DNA from: Bradyrhizobium diazoefficiens | Lineage (GTDB): Bacteria > Pseudomonadota > Alphaproteobacteria > Rhizobiales > Xanthobacteraceae | DNA: 64,000 nt | NCBI RefSeq assembly: GCF_016616885.1 | Contig: NZ_CP067102.1 | Location: 930,001-994,000, forward strand | Reading direction: 5' to 3' | In this document: piece after piece, positions 9,079-17,504 of the stretch | Layout: every line of letters begins with the position of its first letter | Position numbering within the stretch: the stretch's first letter is position 1 | The notes under the pieces: model-generated | Seen by the model: only the letters and a program-made list of their open reading frames with translations | Databases searched by the model: none | Told to the model about the DNA's origin: nothing | Program-made: the position numbers and the translations under genes

Positions 9079-9432
9079 TCAACGCGACACGTGCGCCGAC
9101 ACTGCGAGCCACTTGCCGTTCTTCTTGGCCCAGCAATCGGTGTACCGCCCGCTGGCCTCCTGGCCATCCGCCGTGGTGTAGCTCGTCGCGGCGTGGATGA
9201 TGGCGAAATCGCCCATGATGCGAATGATTACGTCGTGCTCTATCAAATTCCGGATCGAAATCGGCTGCGCCGTCTGCTTCAGGAAACCGGCGCGGTCGAC
9301 CAGGGTCTTGTCGGGGTTTGAGCAATAAAACTCGGGCGCCAGGATTTCGTCGAAACGTTTGACGTCGCAGTTCTGCACCGAGGCGACATAGTCGCGGTTG
9401 AGCGCGGTCAGTTCTTCCAGGTCCTGGCTCAT
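9079..9432 (-). CDS. SnoaL-like/DUF4440 NTF2-fold protein
   Basis: This 117-residue protein has the cone-shaped NTF2 pattern: an N-terminal helix ELTALNRDYVASVQNCDVKRFDEIL, the short FYCSNPDKTLVDRAGFL strand-turn, and C-terminal strands GRYTDCWAKKNGKWLAVSAHVSR. Family members are small isomerases, hydrolases or binding proteins. The start at 9432 has GAGGAAG upstream. Repeat copy B precedes it. Function is unknown. Confidence 0.75.
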   Translation of the reverse strand: MSQDLEELTALNRDYVASVQNCDVKRFDEILAPEFYCSNPDKTLVDRAGFLKQTAQPISIRNLIEHDVIIRIMGDFAIIHAATSYTTADGQEASGRYTDCWAKKNGKWLAVSAHVSR

Positions 9433-9453
9433 GGTGCTTCCTCGACCTTGTTT

Positions 9454-9537
9454 CGTCATTGCGAGGAGCGAAGCGACGAAACAATCCAGCGTCGATCTAG
9501 CGACAGCCTGGATTGCTTCGCTTCGCTCGCAATGACG
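9454..9537. repeat. Bradyrhizobium-type palindromic repeat, copy B
   Basis: Nearly identical in its arms to the element at 5044-5130 (CGTCATTGCGAGGAGCGAAG ... CTCGCAATGACG), with a different central loop. It lies between an amidase gene and the SnoaL-like gene, both leftward. Confidence 0.85.
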
Positions 9538-9543
9538 GCGGCA

Positions 9544-11016
9544 TTAATCGTCAAACATCTTCGGCGGCACGAATCCGCCGAACTCGCGCTCGATCAATTC
9601 GGCCAGCTTCAGCGGCGTCCGGTCCTCCAGCCACGGGCCGACGATCTGGACGCCGACCGGCAGCCCATCCGGCGCGAACCCGGTCGGGATCGCGGTCGAG
9701 GGCAGGCCGGGCAGCGTGGCGATGCCGGGCCAGGCGAGCTGGTCGGTATAGACGTGCTCCTTGCCGTCGATCAGGATGCGGCGTTGCTCCTGGTCTTCCG
9801 CGTGATCGTGAGGATAGGCCGGCGTCGGCATCACCGGACAGATCACTGCATCGAAGGATTTGAACAGCTCGCGCCATTGTGCGCGCAGCCGGGTCCGGCC
9901 GACGCTCGCGATCACCCAGTCGCGATGGCTGAGCGCGATGCCGCGCAGCCGCTCGGCCTGCAGGCTGTTGTTGCTGGCCGGCAATGTGGCTGCTGCTGCA
10001 ACTGCGCCTGCGTAGAATTCGGGCGAGAAGCTGGCGCCGAGAAACGACAGCAGCATGCGCATATAGAGCCGCGAGGACGCCGCGAAATCCGGCAGCAGCG
10101 GACTGCTGCGCTCGATCTTGACGCCGGCTCTGGCGAGATTGTCGGCGAGCGTGTTGATGCTTCCGCGCACCGCGGTGTCGGTCGGCAGCACCGGATCGGT
10201 CTCGATCAGGAGGACGCGGAAATCTCTCAGCGAGCCGTGACGCGCGGCGGGCAGCTCGAGCCTGTAGGCCTTGCCGTCGTCGAGCGGGTCGGGCCCGGCC
10301 ATGACGTCGAGCAGCAGGGATAGATCGCCGGCGCTACGCGCCATCGGGCCGATCACGGCGAGATCGCGCTCATAGGCTAGTGACGGAGCCGGCGGTACAG
10401 TGTGGCCGCGAGACGGCAACAGATCGAAGGTCGGCTTGTGCGCGTAGACGCCGCAATGGAACGCCGGCACGCGCAAGGAGCCGCCGATATCCGAGCCGAG
10501 TGAGACCGGGCCGTAACCCGCGGCGAGCGCCGCCGACGAGCCGCCGGAGGAGCCGCCCGGCGTGCGGCCGAGGTCATAGGGGTTGTTGGTGGTGCCGTAG
10601 ACGTCGTTGTAGCTCTGCCAGTCGGCGAGTGAGAGCGGCACGTTGGTCTTGCCGAGCACGATGGTGCCGGCGTCCTTCACCCGCATCACCGGCAGCGAAT
10701 CTTCCTTGGCAATAAAATCCTTGTGCGCGGGATTGCCCCAGGTCGTGGGCAGGCCGGCGATATTGTAGGATTCCTTCACCGTCATCGGCAGGCCGAGCAG
10801 CGGCTTGCGCTCGCCACGGGCAAGGGCCGCGTCAGCTGCACGCGCCGCGTCGAGCGCGCGATCAAAATCCCGGACGCAAATCGCGTTGACCTTGCCGTCG
10901 TGCCGTTCGATGCGATCGATCGCATCCTGCGTGAGCTCGACGGCGGAGACCTTCTTCGCCGTCAAAGCGGCCGACAGCTCGACCGCGCTCTTGTAACTCC
11001 ATTCCGATTTCGCCAC
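9544..11016 (-). CDS. Amidase (amidase-signature family)
   Basis: This 490-residue enzyme has the full Ser-cisSer-Lys triad context: Lys81 in MTVKES, the Gly/Ser stretch GGSSGGSS at 154-161, and Ser180 in DIGGSLRVPA. It hydrolyses an amide, releasing ammonia and a carboxylate. The GTG start is preceded by GGAG with six-base spacing. Its physiological amide is unknown. Confidence 0.92.
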   Translation of the reverse strand: MAKSEWSYKSAVELSAALTAKKVSAVELTQDAIDRIERHDGKVNAICVRDFDRALDAARAADAALARGERKPLLGLPMTVKESYNIAGLPTTWGNPAHKDFIAKEDSLPVMRVKDAGTIVLGKTNVPLSLADWQSYNDVYGTTNNPYDLGRTPGGSSGGSSAALAAGYGPVSLGSDIGGSLRVPAFHCGVYAHKPTFDLLPSRGHTVPPAPSLAYERDLAVIGPMARSAGDLSLLLDVMAGPDPLDDGKAYRLELPAARHGSLRDFRVLLIETDPVLPTDTAVRGSINTLADNLARAGVKIERSSPLLPDFAASSRLYMRMLLSFLGASFSPEFYAGAVAAAATLPASNNSLQAERLRGIALSHRDWVIASVGRTRLRAQWRELFKSFDAVICPVMPTPAYPHDHAEDQEQRRILIDGKEHVYTDQLAWPGIATLPGLPSTAIPTGFAPDGLPVGVQIVGPWLEDRTPLKLAELIEREFGGFVPPKMFDD

Positions 11017-11106
11017 AGCATGCTCCTGCGCTTCACTGGAGGGATGATGCGCAGTTTGGCGGAATGCCGCAACCGCCGTTTGATCGCGATTGATCTGCCC
11101 GGAACG

Positions 11107-11637
11107 CTACCCGGGCAACATTCGCTGCATCACGCGGTCGCGATAGATGAAGATGTGCACGAACGCGGCTGCGATGTGAATGCCGATGGTGATGAGCAGC
11201 GCCCATTCCATCGCCTGGTGGAGACCGTCGATGGCCCGGCCGGCGGCTGCGTTGCCGGACGCGAGCATCGGCATTGGCACAAAATAGAAGAACGAAACAG
11301 GCCATCCGCGGAAGGACGCAAACAGCCAGCCCGAGATCGTCGTCGCCAGCACCAACGCGTAAAGCAGCCAGTGTATGGCCTCCGAAGACAAGCGCTGCCA
11401 GGCGGGAAGAGAGCTCTCAGGCGCGACGGGATGGATGAGACGCCAGAGCAGGCGGAGAGCCGTCAGCGCCAGGATTATCATTCCAATCGACAGGTGAAAC
11501 GTCATGCCGGCGCCAGGGCTCATGCCCGGATGGATATCCGGCATGAACCAGCCGATCGGGTATTGCAGGGCGAGCAACGCGACGATGAGCCAGTGAAAGA
11601 TCTTGGCGGGAGTGCCGTATTGAAGGCGGATGGTCAT
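11107..11637 (-). CDS. Cytochrome b561 family protein
   Basis: The 176-residue membrane protein has four hydrophobic helices and the conserved heme-ligand histidines (FHWLIVALLALQYPIGW, FHLSIGM, a third in LHQAMEWALL, and GIHIAAAFVHIF). Prokaryotic b561 proteins move electrons across the membrane, for example from ubiquinol to a periplasmic acceptor. It follows the beta-barrel gene (30-base gap) and mbfA on the same strand. An iron or ferric-reduction role is an inference from that context. Confidence 0.88.
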   Translation of the reverse strand: MTIRLQYGTPAKIFHWLIVALLALQYPIGWFMPDIHPGMSPGAGMTFHLSIGMIILALTALRLLWRLIHPVAPESSLPAWQRLSSEAIHWLLYALVLATTISGWLFASFRGWPVSFFYFVPMPMLASGNAAAGRAIDGLHQAMEWALLITIGIHIAAAFVHIFIYRDRVMQRMLPG

Positions 11638-11666
11638 GAGGATCCTGGCGTTGGACTTCGGCGCGG

Positions 11667-12533
11667 TCAGGGTTGGAAGCCGCGCGCGGCAGCATGGATA
11701 AACGGATTGACGGGCCCGCTGCTCATCCGCATGTTGGCGTCCGGTTTCTGACCCGGCACGGAGAAAGCGTAGCCGATGATCGTCTTGACCACGAACCGGT
11801 CAGACGCCGGCGTCAACCCGTAGCCGACACCGAAGTTCACATCGAACACACCGGCCTTGAAATCGGTGACGGCAAACAGCGTATGCTGCTGGTCGGGAAG
11901 CTTGCTGAAATTCCCGATCTCGCCGAAGTCGGCGTAATATTCGAAGCCGGCGAACAAATCGTTGCCGAAGTTGCGTGCCAGCCGGGCGGCGGGCGCGAAA
12001 TCGGCCTCGCCCTTGCTGCCGAAGCCGATATCGACGATCGGGTTGACGATGAACTCATATTGCGAATTGCGCACGCCGATGATCGGGCGGATCTCCAGTC
12101 CCCATCGCGTTTGCGCGAATTTGGGCATCTCATAGCTCAGCTCGAAATTCACGCCATAGAAGAGATTCTGCTGCTCCGCATGCGGCGAGACGAACAGCGT
12201 GCGCAGCTTGAAGGCGTCAGACAGGAATTGCCGGTCCTGCACGGCGAATGGCAGATAGAGCCCGAGCTCCCACCAGTCGGTCATGCCGTAGGCGAATTCC
12301 GGCGTGCCATTGAGGCTATGGTTGGACGGGAAGCCGCCAGGGAACGGCGGGTCCTTCTGTCCGATCGCGACATAGTTGAGGTGCTGCTGAATCGTGAACT
12401 GCCCGACATCGGCAATCCCGGCGTTATAGACCTGGATCTCGTCGGTGGCGCGTGCGGTCTCGCCTGAGGCGATCAGGAGCAATGCGCAAGTCAGGCTTGC
12501 GGCCGCGACCGTGGATGCAAGATGCCTCTTCAT
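11667..12533 (-). CDS. Exported beta-barrel-like protein of unknown function
   Basis: This 288-residue protein starts with a signal peptide (MKRHLASTVAAASLTCALLL, cleavage likely after ARA). The rest is alternating strands rich in aromatic and Gly residues, such as FGNDLFAGFEYYADFGEIG and VNFGVGYGLTPASDRF, as in outer-membrane barrel proteins. The ATG at 12533 is used because the longer frame runs into mbfA. It begins 11 bases after the mbfA stop, so it is probably in the same transcript. I do not recognise a named family. Confidence 0.75.
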   Translation of the reverse strand: MKRHLASTVAAASLTCALLLIASGETARATDEIQVYNAGIADVGQFTIQQHLNYVAIGQKDPPFPGGFPSNHSLNGTPEFAYGMTDWWELGLYLPFAVQDRQFLSDAFKLRTLFVSPHAEQQNLFYGVNFELSYEMPKFAQTRWGLEIRPIIGVRNSQYEFIVNPIVDIGFGSKGEADFAPAARLARNFGNDLFAGFEYYADFGEIGNFSKLPDQQHTLFAVTDFKAGVFDVNFGVGYGLTPASDRFVVKTIIGYAFSVPGQKPDANMRMSSGPVNPFIHAAARGFQP

Positions 12534-12544
12534 CGCGGTTGTCC

Positions 12545-13516
12545 CTAGGCCGCGCCGATCAAGATGCCAACCGCCAGCACGATGGCGCCGCCGAGCACGA
12601 TCTGGAATACCGCCTGCAGGAACGGCGTGTCCATGTAGCGCGCGCGGATGAAGGCGATCGCCCACAATTCGAAGAACACGACGATGCCGGCGATGGCGGT
12701 CGCGATCCAGAATGCGTTGGGCCATGCGTCCGGCACGAGATAGGGCATGGTATGGCCGAGCCCGCCGAGCGTCGTCATCGCGCCGCAGGTGATGCCGCGC
12801 AGCCAGGGCGAGCCGCGTCCCGTCAGCGAGCCGTCGTCGGATAGCGCTTCCGCAAATCCCATGCTGATGCCGGCGCCGATCGAGGCGGCGAGGCCGACGA
12901 GAAACGTCTGCCAGTTCTGGTGCGTGGCGAAGGCCGCTGCGAACAGCGGCGCCAGCGTAGAGACCGAGCCGTCCATCAGGCCGGCGAGGCCCGGCTGCAC
13001 ATATTGCAGCACGAACATCCGCCGCCGCGTGCGGTCTTCCTCGGCGCGGACGTCGGGCTTGAGGATTTCGTCGGTCAGCGTGACCGCGCGGTTCTCGTGA
13101 TGTTTCTCTTCTTCAGCAAGGTCGCCGAGCAGCCGGCGCACGCCGACATCCTCGGCCTGCTCGGCGGCGCGCGCGTAGAAGCGCTCGGCCTGGAGCTCCA
13201 TGGTCTCGACCACTTTGCGGATCGTGTCGAGCGGCAGGTTTTTCGCCAGCCAGATCGGGCGCCGGCGCAGAAAGCCTTTGACGTCCTCGCGGCGGATCGG
13301 CGGCAGGTGCTGTCCGAAACGCTCTTCATAGAGCAGCAGCAGGCGATGACGGTGGCCGCGCTCTTCCTCGGCCATCTCCTCGAAGATCTTGGCCGTGTCG
13401 GGATATCGTTCCCGGAGGTCCTCGGCGAAGCTCATATAGATGCGGCTGTCCTCCTCCTCGGAGGAGATCGCGACCGCAAGCACCTCGCGCTCGGTCAGAT
13501 CGGCAAAATTCTTCAC
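12545..13516 (-). CDS. mbfA: Membrane-bound ferritin / iron exporter MbfA
   Basis: This 323-residue protein joins a ferritin-like domain to a membrane domain. The first (residues ~1-165) has di-iron carboxylate motifs EEEDSRIY, EEMAEEERGHRHR and EEEKHHENR. The second is a VIT1/CCC1-type domain (residues ~175-323), including FAEALSDDGSLTGRG. This architecture defines MbfA, an iron/peroxide-responsive iron exporter known from Bradyrhizobium and Agrobacterium. The start codon is GTG. An Irr-type palindrome lies about 20 bases upstream. The next two genes follow closely. Confidence 0.92.
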   Translation of the reverse strand: MKNFADLTEREVLAVAISSEEEDSRIYMSFAEDLRERYPDTAKIFEEMAEEERGHRHRLLLLYEERFGQHLPPIRREDVKGFLRRRPIWLAKNLPLDTIRKVVETMELQAERFYARAAEQAEDVGVRRLLGDLAEEEKHHENRAVTLTDEILKPDVRAEEDRTRRRMFVLQYVQPGLAGLMDGSVSTLAPLFAAAFATHQNWQTFLVGLAASIGAGISMGFAEALSDDGSLTGRGSPWLRGITCGAMTTLGGLGHTMPYLVPDAWPNAFWIATAIAGIVVFFELWAIAFIRARYMDTPFLQAVFQIVLGGAIVLAVGILIGAA

Positions 13517-13535
13517 GACGGCCCTGTTTTCATTA

Positions 13536-13554
13536 GTTTAGAATAGTTCTAAAC
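13536..13554. promoter_or_regulatory. Iron control element (Irr box) upstream of mbfA
   Basis: A perfect inverted repeat with 8-base arms GTTTAGAA and TTCTAAAC separated by TAG. The arrangement TTTAGAA-N3-TTCTAAA corresponds to the ICE/Irr-box of rhizobia. Its position 20-40 bases before the GTG start fits repression of mbfA by Irr under low iron. Confidence 0.85.
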
Positions 13555-13584
13555 TATATAGGGCGCTACGGTTCCCGCGTCAAA

Positions 13585-14331
13585 TCAGGCGGTGCGGGCC
13601 TTTTCCAGGAAGTCGAGCAGCAGCCGGCTGACCTCGGCGGGCTGCTCCTGCTGGACCCAATGGCCGGCGCCATCGACGAGATGGCAACCGAGCATTTTGG
13701 TGCAGCCGTGCCCCTGCATCGCCTCGAACACGCCGGGGCGTTGATAAGTGCCCCAATCCTGCTTGCCCGAGATGAAGCAGGAGGGCACGTCGATGCTGCG
13801 TCCCGCAAACAGCTGCATCTCGGTGTTGAGCATGCCTGACGTGCCGTAGCGATACCATTGCAGACCGCCCTGGAATCCGGTGCGGCCATATTCGCCGCTG
13901 TAGTAGGCGAGGTCGCTGTCCGGCAGCCATCGATTGGCGGCGATCGCGGCCGGCGAGGGCATCTCCTTCGCGACCGTCTCGGCCATGGTCTCACCGAGGT
14001 CCATCACGTAGTAGGTCGGCAGCTTGGCGAGCTCGTCTGCAGACCACGATTTCAGCGGATAAGGCTTGTTGTCGATCCAGTCCGCGCTCTTGTGATGATA
14101 ATAGGCGCGCAGGAAATCATGCACGCCTTGCGGCGCGTGCTGCATGTCGGCGTTGGCCGCACGCGTCGCATAGTACCATTGATAGTGGATGCGCGGGCGC
14201 GGCAGCGCCGCGAGCTCGCGATGCACGGGGTCTTCGACCGCAGGCTTCGCGGGACGATCGACCGTGTTGAAGGGCAACGGCGGCGCTCCGCCGAACGGCG
14301 CGCTCATCAGCGTCACCGAACGAAACCCGCC
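13585..14331 (-). pseudogene. Alpha/beta-hydrolase, N-terminally truncated by deletion
   Basis: The readable frame begins in the middle of an alpha/beta-hydrolase (FRSVTLMSAPFGG, the strand-turn after the nucleophile elbow). It runs to a normal C-terminus with the acid and His region (SGKQDWGTYQRPG ... HLVDGAGHWVQQEQP), as in epoxide-hydrolase-like enzymes. The N-terminal part with the oxyanion HG motif and nucleophile is absent. Just upstream the same strand reads as a glutathione S-transferase in another frame. The junction, near 14327-14333, is a deletion scar; an upstream start in the same frame could still give a nonsense-led product. Confidence 0.75.
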
Positions 14332-14698
14332 ATTGCAGGCCCTGCGGCCGCACCATCTTCTCGTAGCGGCACAGCAACATGGAATCGAGCATGCCATTGA
14401 TCAGCGAATGATTGGTCTTGGCCTTCCAGCGCCGCGGACCGTAATCCGGGATCAGGCTGCCGCCGGCCATCTCGTTGAGATATTCGACGATCACGTAGGA
14501 ATCCAGGATGACGTCGCCGTCATCAGTGATCAGCACCGGCAGCTTCTTCAGCGGCGTGATGCGCGAATAGTCCTCGTTGGCCGTGCCGGGCGCGACGGTT
14601 GCGGGCGTGAATTCGATCTTGTCGATCAGCCCGAGCTCGATCGCGGCGATGCGCACCTTGCGGGCGAAGGGCGAGGCGGCGGAGAAGGAGAGTTTCAT
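14327..14698 (-). pseudogene. Glutathione S-transferase, N-terminal domain only
   Basis: From ATG at 14698 the protein reads as a GST thioredoxin-fold domain: MKLSFSAASPFARKVRIAA, then ITPLKKLPVLITDDGDVILDS with the cis-Pro and the GSH-binding D-S, then the start of the helical domain to YEKMVRPQGLQW. After that the sequence abruptly becomes alpha/beta-hydrolase DNA read out of frame. About 120 of the usual 200-220 residues remain. The C-terminal substrate domain is lost, so it is unlikely to be active. Confidence 0.78.
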
Positions 14699-14736
14699 GG
14701 CGGAATGTCCTACGGGATGACCGGCAATTGGCTTTT

Positions 14737-14854
14737 CGTCATTGCGCGCGAAGCGAAGCAATCCAGGCTGTCTCTGCGGAAATAGTCTGGATTGCTTCGT
14801 CGCTTTCAGTGCAAAATTGCTTCGCAATTTTGTCACGAGCTCCTCGCAATGACG
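14737..14854. repeat. Bradyrhizobium-type palindromic repeat, variant copy C
   Basis: Shares the ends CGTCATTGCG and CGCAATGACG and the AAGCAATCCAG / CTGGATTGCTT inner arms with copies A and B. It also has an inserted segment with its own hairpin (GCAAAATTGC / GCAATTTTG). Confidence 0.75.
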
Positions 14855-14870
14855 GGGAGAGGCCGGAGAC

Positions 14871-15713
14871 TTACGCCGCAACGATCTCCTGGCGCTGCTC
14901 GCCGAGGCCTTCGATGCCGAGCGTCACGACGTCGCCGACATTGAGGAAGGTCGGCGGCTTCATGCCGAGGCCGACGCCGGGCGGGGTGCCGGTGGTGATG
15001 ATGTCGCCCGGCAGCAGGGTCATGAACTGCGAGACATAGGAGATGCACTTGGCCATCGAGAAGATCATGGTCTTGGTCGAGCCGGTCTGGCGGCGCTGGC
15101 CGTTGACGTCGAGCCACATCGACAGGTTCTGCACGTCCTTGATCTCGTCCTTCGTGGCGAGCCAGGGGCCGACCGGGCCGAACGTGTCGTGCGACTTGCC
15201 CTTGGTCCACTGACCCAGGCGCTCGGTCTGGAAGTTGCGCTCGGAGACGTCGTTGCAGACGCAATAGCCGGCGACGTAGTTCAGCGCATCGGCTTCCGAG
15301 ATGTATTTTGCCTGGGTGCCGATGATCGCGGCGATCTCGACTTCCCAGTCGAGCTTGGTCGAGCCGCGCGGTTTCTCGACCTTGTCGTTCGGGCCGGACA
15401 GCGAGGTGTTGGCCTTCATGAAGATGATCGGCTCGGTCGGAATGGCGGCGCCGGTCTCCTTGGCGTGGTCGCTGTAGTTGAGGCCGATCGCGACGAATTT
15501 CGAGATGCCGGTGACGGGCGCGCCGAAGCGCGGCTTGCCGGAGACGGCGGGCAGCGAGGCCGGGTCGATAGCGGCGAACTTCTTCAGCGAGTCCGGCGAA
15601 TAGGCCTCGCCGGTGAGGTCCTTCACGTGCGCCGACAGGTCGCGCAACTGGCCTGATTTGTCGATCAGGCCAGGTTTTTCCGCACCCTTTTCGCCGTAAC
15701 GAACAAGCTTCAT
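14871..15713 (-). CDS. Fumarylacetoacetate hydrolase-family protein
   Basis: This 280-residue FAH-fold enzyme has the metal-binding pattern in KLDWEVEIAAIIG (two Glu). It also has the conserved LNYSDHAKETG, NDVSERNFQ and MTLLPGDIITTGTPPGVG segments. These enzymes cleave C-C bonds in beta-diketo acids or act as 2-keto-4-pentenoate hydratase or ureidoglycolate-lyase-like enzymes. The ATG at 15713 with GGGAGAA upstream is preferred over a longer frame reaching into a repeat. The reaction is not fixed by sequence alone. Confidence 0.88.
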   Translation of the reverse strand: MKLVRYGEKGAEKPGLIDKSGQLRDLSAHVKDLTGEAYSPDSLKKFAAIDPASLPAVSGKPRFGAPVTGISKFVAIGLNYSDHAKETGAAIPTEPIIFMKANTSLSGPNDKVEKPRGSTKLDWEVEIAAIIGTQAKYISEADALNYVAGYCVCNDVSERNFQTERLGQWTKGKSHDTFGPVGPWLATKDEIKDVQNLSMWLDVNGQRRQTGSTKTMIFSMAKCISYVSQFMTLLPGDIITTGTPPGVGLGMKPPTFLNVGDVVTLGIEGLGEQRQEIVAA

Positions 15714-15837
15714 TCTCGTTTCTCCCTTGGGATGGTCTGATCGGTTAAATAGCTTCATGGAACAGCGCGGCGGGAAATTCAACCGCTCAAAATGAAGCGC
15801 ATTGCAGGCTTCTGGATTCGACGGGTGGGGTCGTTGC

Positions 15838-15964
15838 TCTCGTGTCCCGGACGCGACGCAGCGCGAAGCGGTGCGGCGCAGAGCCGGGACCCAGATTGCC
15901 ACAATCGTGGGCCCCGGATCAGCAGTGCATCACTTCGTGCTGCGCAGTATCCGGGGCACGAGAT
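15838..15964. repeat. Large compound palindromic repeat
   Basis: Two adjacent hairpins lie inside outer arms CTCGTG/CACGAG. One is built on TCCCGG...CCGGGA, the other on GCCCCGGAT...ATCCGGGGC. It sits between two leftward genes and resembles a widespread Bradyrhizobium intergenic element. Confidence 0.7.
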
Positions 15965-16813
15965 CTAGGCCAGCGCCACAAACCTGAACGCGTCGCCCTC
16001 CCGCCGGATATGCCCGGCCGAGAAATGCCCGCCGATCACCAGCGTCGGCGTATCGGCAAACCGGCCGAACAGTGCGGTCCTCGTCGCGGCCGATTGGGCC
16101 TGGTCGGAATCCGCGGTGGAGGACCAGCCGAGATGCGCCATCTGGCAGGGGTGATGGGCGACGTCGCCGGTCAGCAGCCCCTGTTCGCCGTCCGACTGGA
16201 TCAAAATGCTCATATGGCCGGGACTGTGGCCGGGCGTTGGGATCATGCTGATCTCGTCGCTGAGCCGGTGGTCACTCGGGATCAGATCGGCGCGGTCGGC
16301 ATCGATGATCGGCTTCACGGAATCGTTAAAGACGGCCTGCTTGTCCGGTTCGGTCGAGTGGTCGCGCCAATGCTCGTATTCGGTGCGGCCGAACACGTAA
16401 CGCGCCTTTGGGAAGGCCGGCACCCATTTGCCGTCGACAAGCTTCGTATTCCAGCCGACATGGTCGACGTGAAGATGGGTGCACAGCACGGTGTCGATGC
16501 TGTCGGGCTCGAAGCCCTCCGCCGCCATCATCTCCAGGAACGGCGTGTTGCGGTTATTCCAGATCGGGACCTTGCGGCCCTGCTTGTCGTTGCCGAGCCC
16601 GGTATCGACCACGATCCGTTGCGATGGCGTCTCCACCACCAGCGAATGGATCGACATTTTCAGCCGGCCCTCTTCGGTGGCGAAATGCGGGATCAGCCAT
16701 GGCAGCTTCCGGATCTCGTTGTTGCTGGCCTGAGGCAGGATGAAGCGGGTCGAGCCGACCGTTTCCAATTCCACCACCTCAGTGATTTTGACTCGGCCGA
16801 CCTTCCACGGCAT
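15965..16813 (-). CDS. MBL-fold metallo-hydrolase
   Basis: The 282-residue protein has the metallo-beta-lactamase metal site CTHLHVDHVGWN (HxHxDH) near residue 113. The later ligands are PTPGHSPGH, LLTGDVAHH and GGHFSAGH. It is of the lactonase/hydrolase type (N-acyl-homoserine lactonase-like or arylsulfatase-like outliers). The substrate is unknown. A divergent DUF3775 gene begins 125 bases away. Confidence 0.88.
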   Translation of the reverse strand: MPWKVGRVKITEVVELETVGSTRFILPQASNNEIRKLPWLIPHFATEEGRLKMSIHSLVVETPSQRIVVDTGLGNDKQGRKVPIWNNRNTPFLEMMAAEGFEPDSIDTVLCTHLHVDHVGWNTKLVDGKWVPAFPKARYVFGRTEYEHWRDHSTEPDKQAVFNDSVKPIIDADRADLIPSDHRLSDEISMIPTPGHSPGHMSILIQSDGEQGLLTGDVAHHPCQMAHLGWSSTADSDQAQSAATRTALFGRFADTPTLVIGGHFSAGHIRREGDAFRFVALA

Positions 16814-16938
16814 CCGGCGTGCCTCTCATTTTCCTGCTTTTCGCGAAAGATGCGATCTTCCGCCCTCGAACGCAATGGATCATCTGTCGTGATGTTGCGT
16901 TATCGCAGGAACCCATCGAGATCCGAAAGGGGGAGCCC

Positions 16939-17370
16939 ATGCCTGAGCTTGCCATTTCCGCCGAGAAGGTCGCCTTCATCATCGAGAAGGCCCGCGAATT
17001 CGACGTCAAGGACGTGGCCACCGATTCCGATTCGGGGTCCAATCCCTCCGACGATGACGAGATTGACGTGCTGGAAGACACCAATTCCGATCCGGTCGCA
17101 GCCGAGCTCGCCGGGTTCATCCGAGCCATGAACGAGGACGAGCAGATCGACCTGGTCACGTTGATGTGGATCGGCCGCGGAGACGGTGAGGCGGATGATT
17201 GGGATGATCTGCGTGCCCGCGCTGCTGAGGCCCGCGCCGAATTCAAGGCACCGCGGCGCGAAGCGGTGCAGTATTTGCTGGGTGAGCCGATGCTGGGCGA
17301 TTTCCTCGCCGACGGCATGGACGAGCTTGGCATCGACTGGAGCGACGACCGGACGACGCCGGTCTCGTAG
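16939..17370 (+). CDS. DUF3775 protein
   Basis: This 143-residue acidic protein starts at ATG 16939 after AAAGGGGGA. Recognisable family features are the N-terminal LAISAEKVAFIIEKAREFDVKD helix, the acidic linker (SNPSDDDEIDVLED), the NEDEQIDLVTLMWIGRGD segment and the YLLGEPMLGDFLADGMDELG end. The family is common in alphaproteobacteria and has no assigned function. Confidence 0.82.
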   Translation: MPELAISAEKVAFIIEKAREFDVKDVATDSDSGSNPSDDDEIDVLEDTNSDPVAAELAGFIRAMNEDEQIDLVTLMWIGRGDGEADDWDDLRARAAEARAEFKAPRREAVQYLLGEPMLGDFLADGMDELGIDWSDDRTTPVS

Positions 17371-17413
17371 AGCACGTTGGGGGCAAGACGATCGTGCGGC
17401 CGTCGCGCTGTAA

Positions 17414-17435
17414 CCTCTCCCGCTTGCGGGAGAGG
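17414..17435. terminator. Hairpin between convergent genes
   Basis: A perfect 9-bp stem (CCTCTCCCG / CGGGAGAGG) with a 4-nt loop. It has no T run, so it may be only a structural or bidirectional terminator after the DUF3775 gene. Confidence 0.5.
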
Positions 17436-17504
17436 TCAAGGGGTCCCACCGCTCTCACTCAAGGGGTCCCACCGCTCTCACTCAAGGGGTCCCACCGCTC
17501 TCAC
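17436..17504. repeat. Three perfect tandem copies of a 23-bp unit
   Basis: The unit TCAAGGGGTCCCACCGCTCTCAC (17436-17458) is repeated exactly at 17459-17481 and 17482-17504. The last copy contains the stop codon of the leftward SDR gene. No spacers separate the copies, so it is a tandem duplication and not a CRISPR array. Confidence 0.95.

Noticed and set aside
12534..12725. N-terminal extension of the beta-barrel protein
   Set aside because: It lies within the mbfA coding region; a signal peptide begins exactly at 12533.
17436..17504. Possible CRISPR array
   Set aside because: The three 23-bp units are directly abutting with no spacers, and no cas genes are present.
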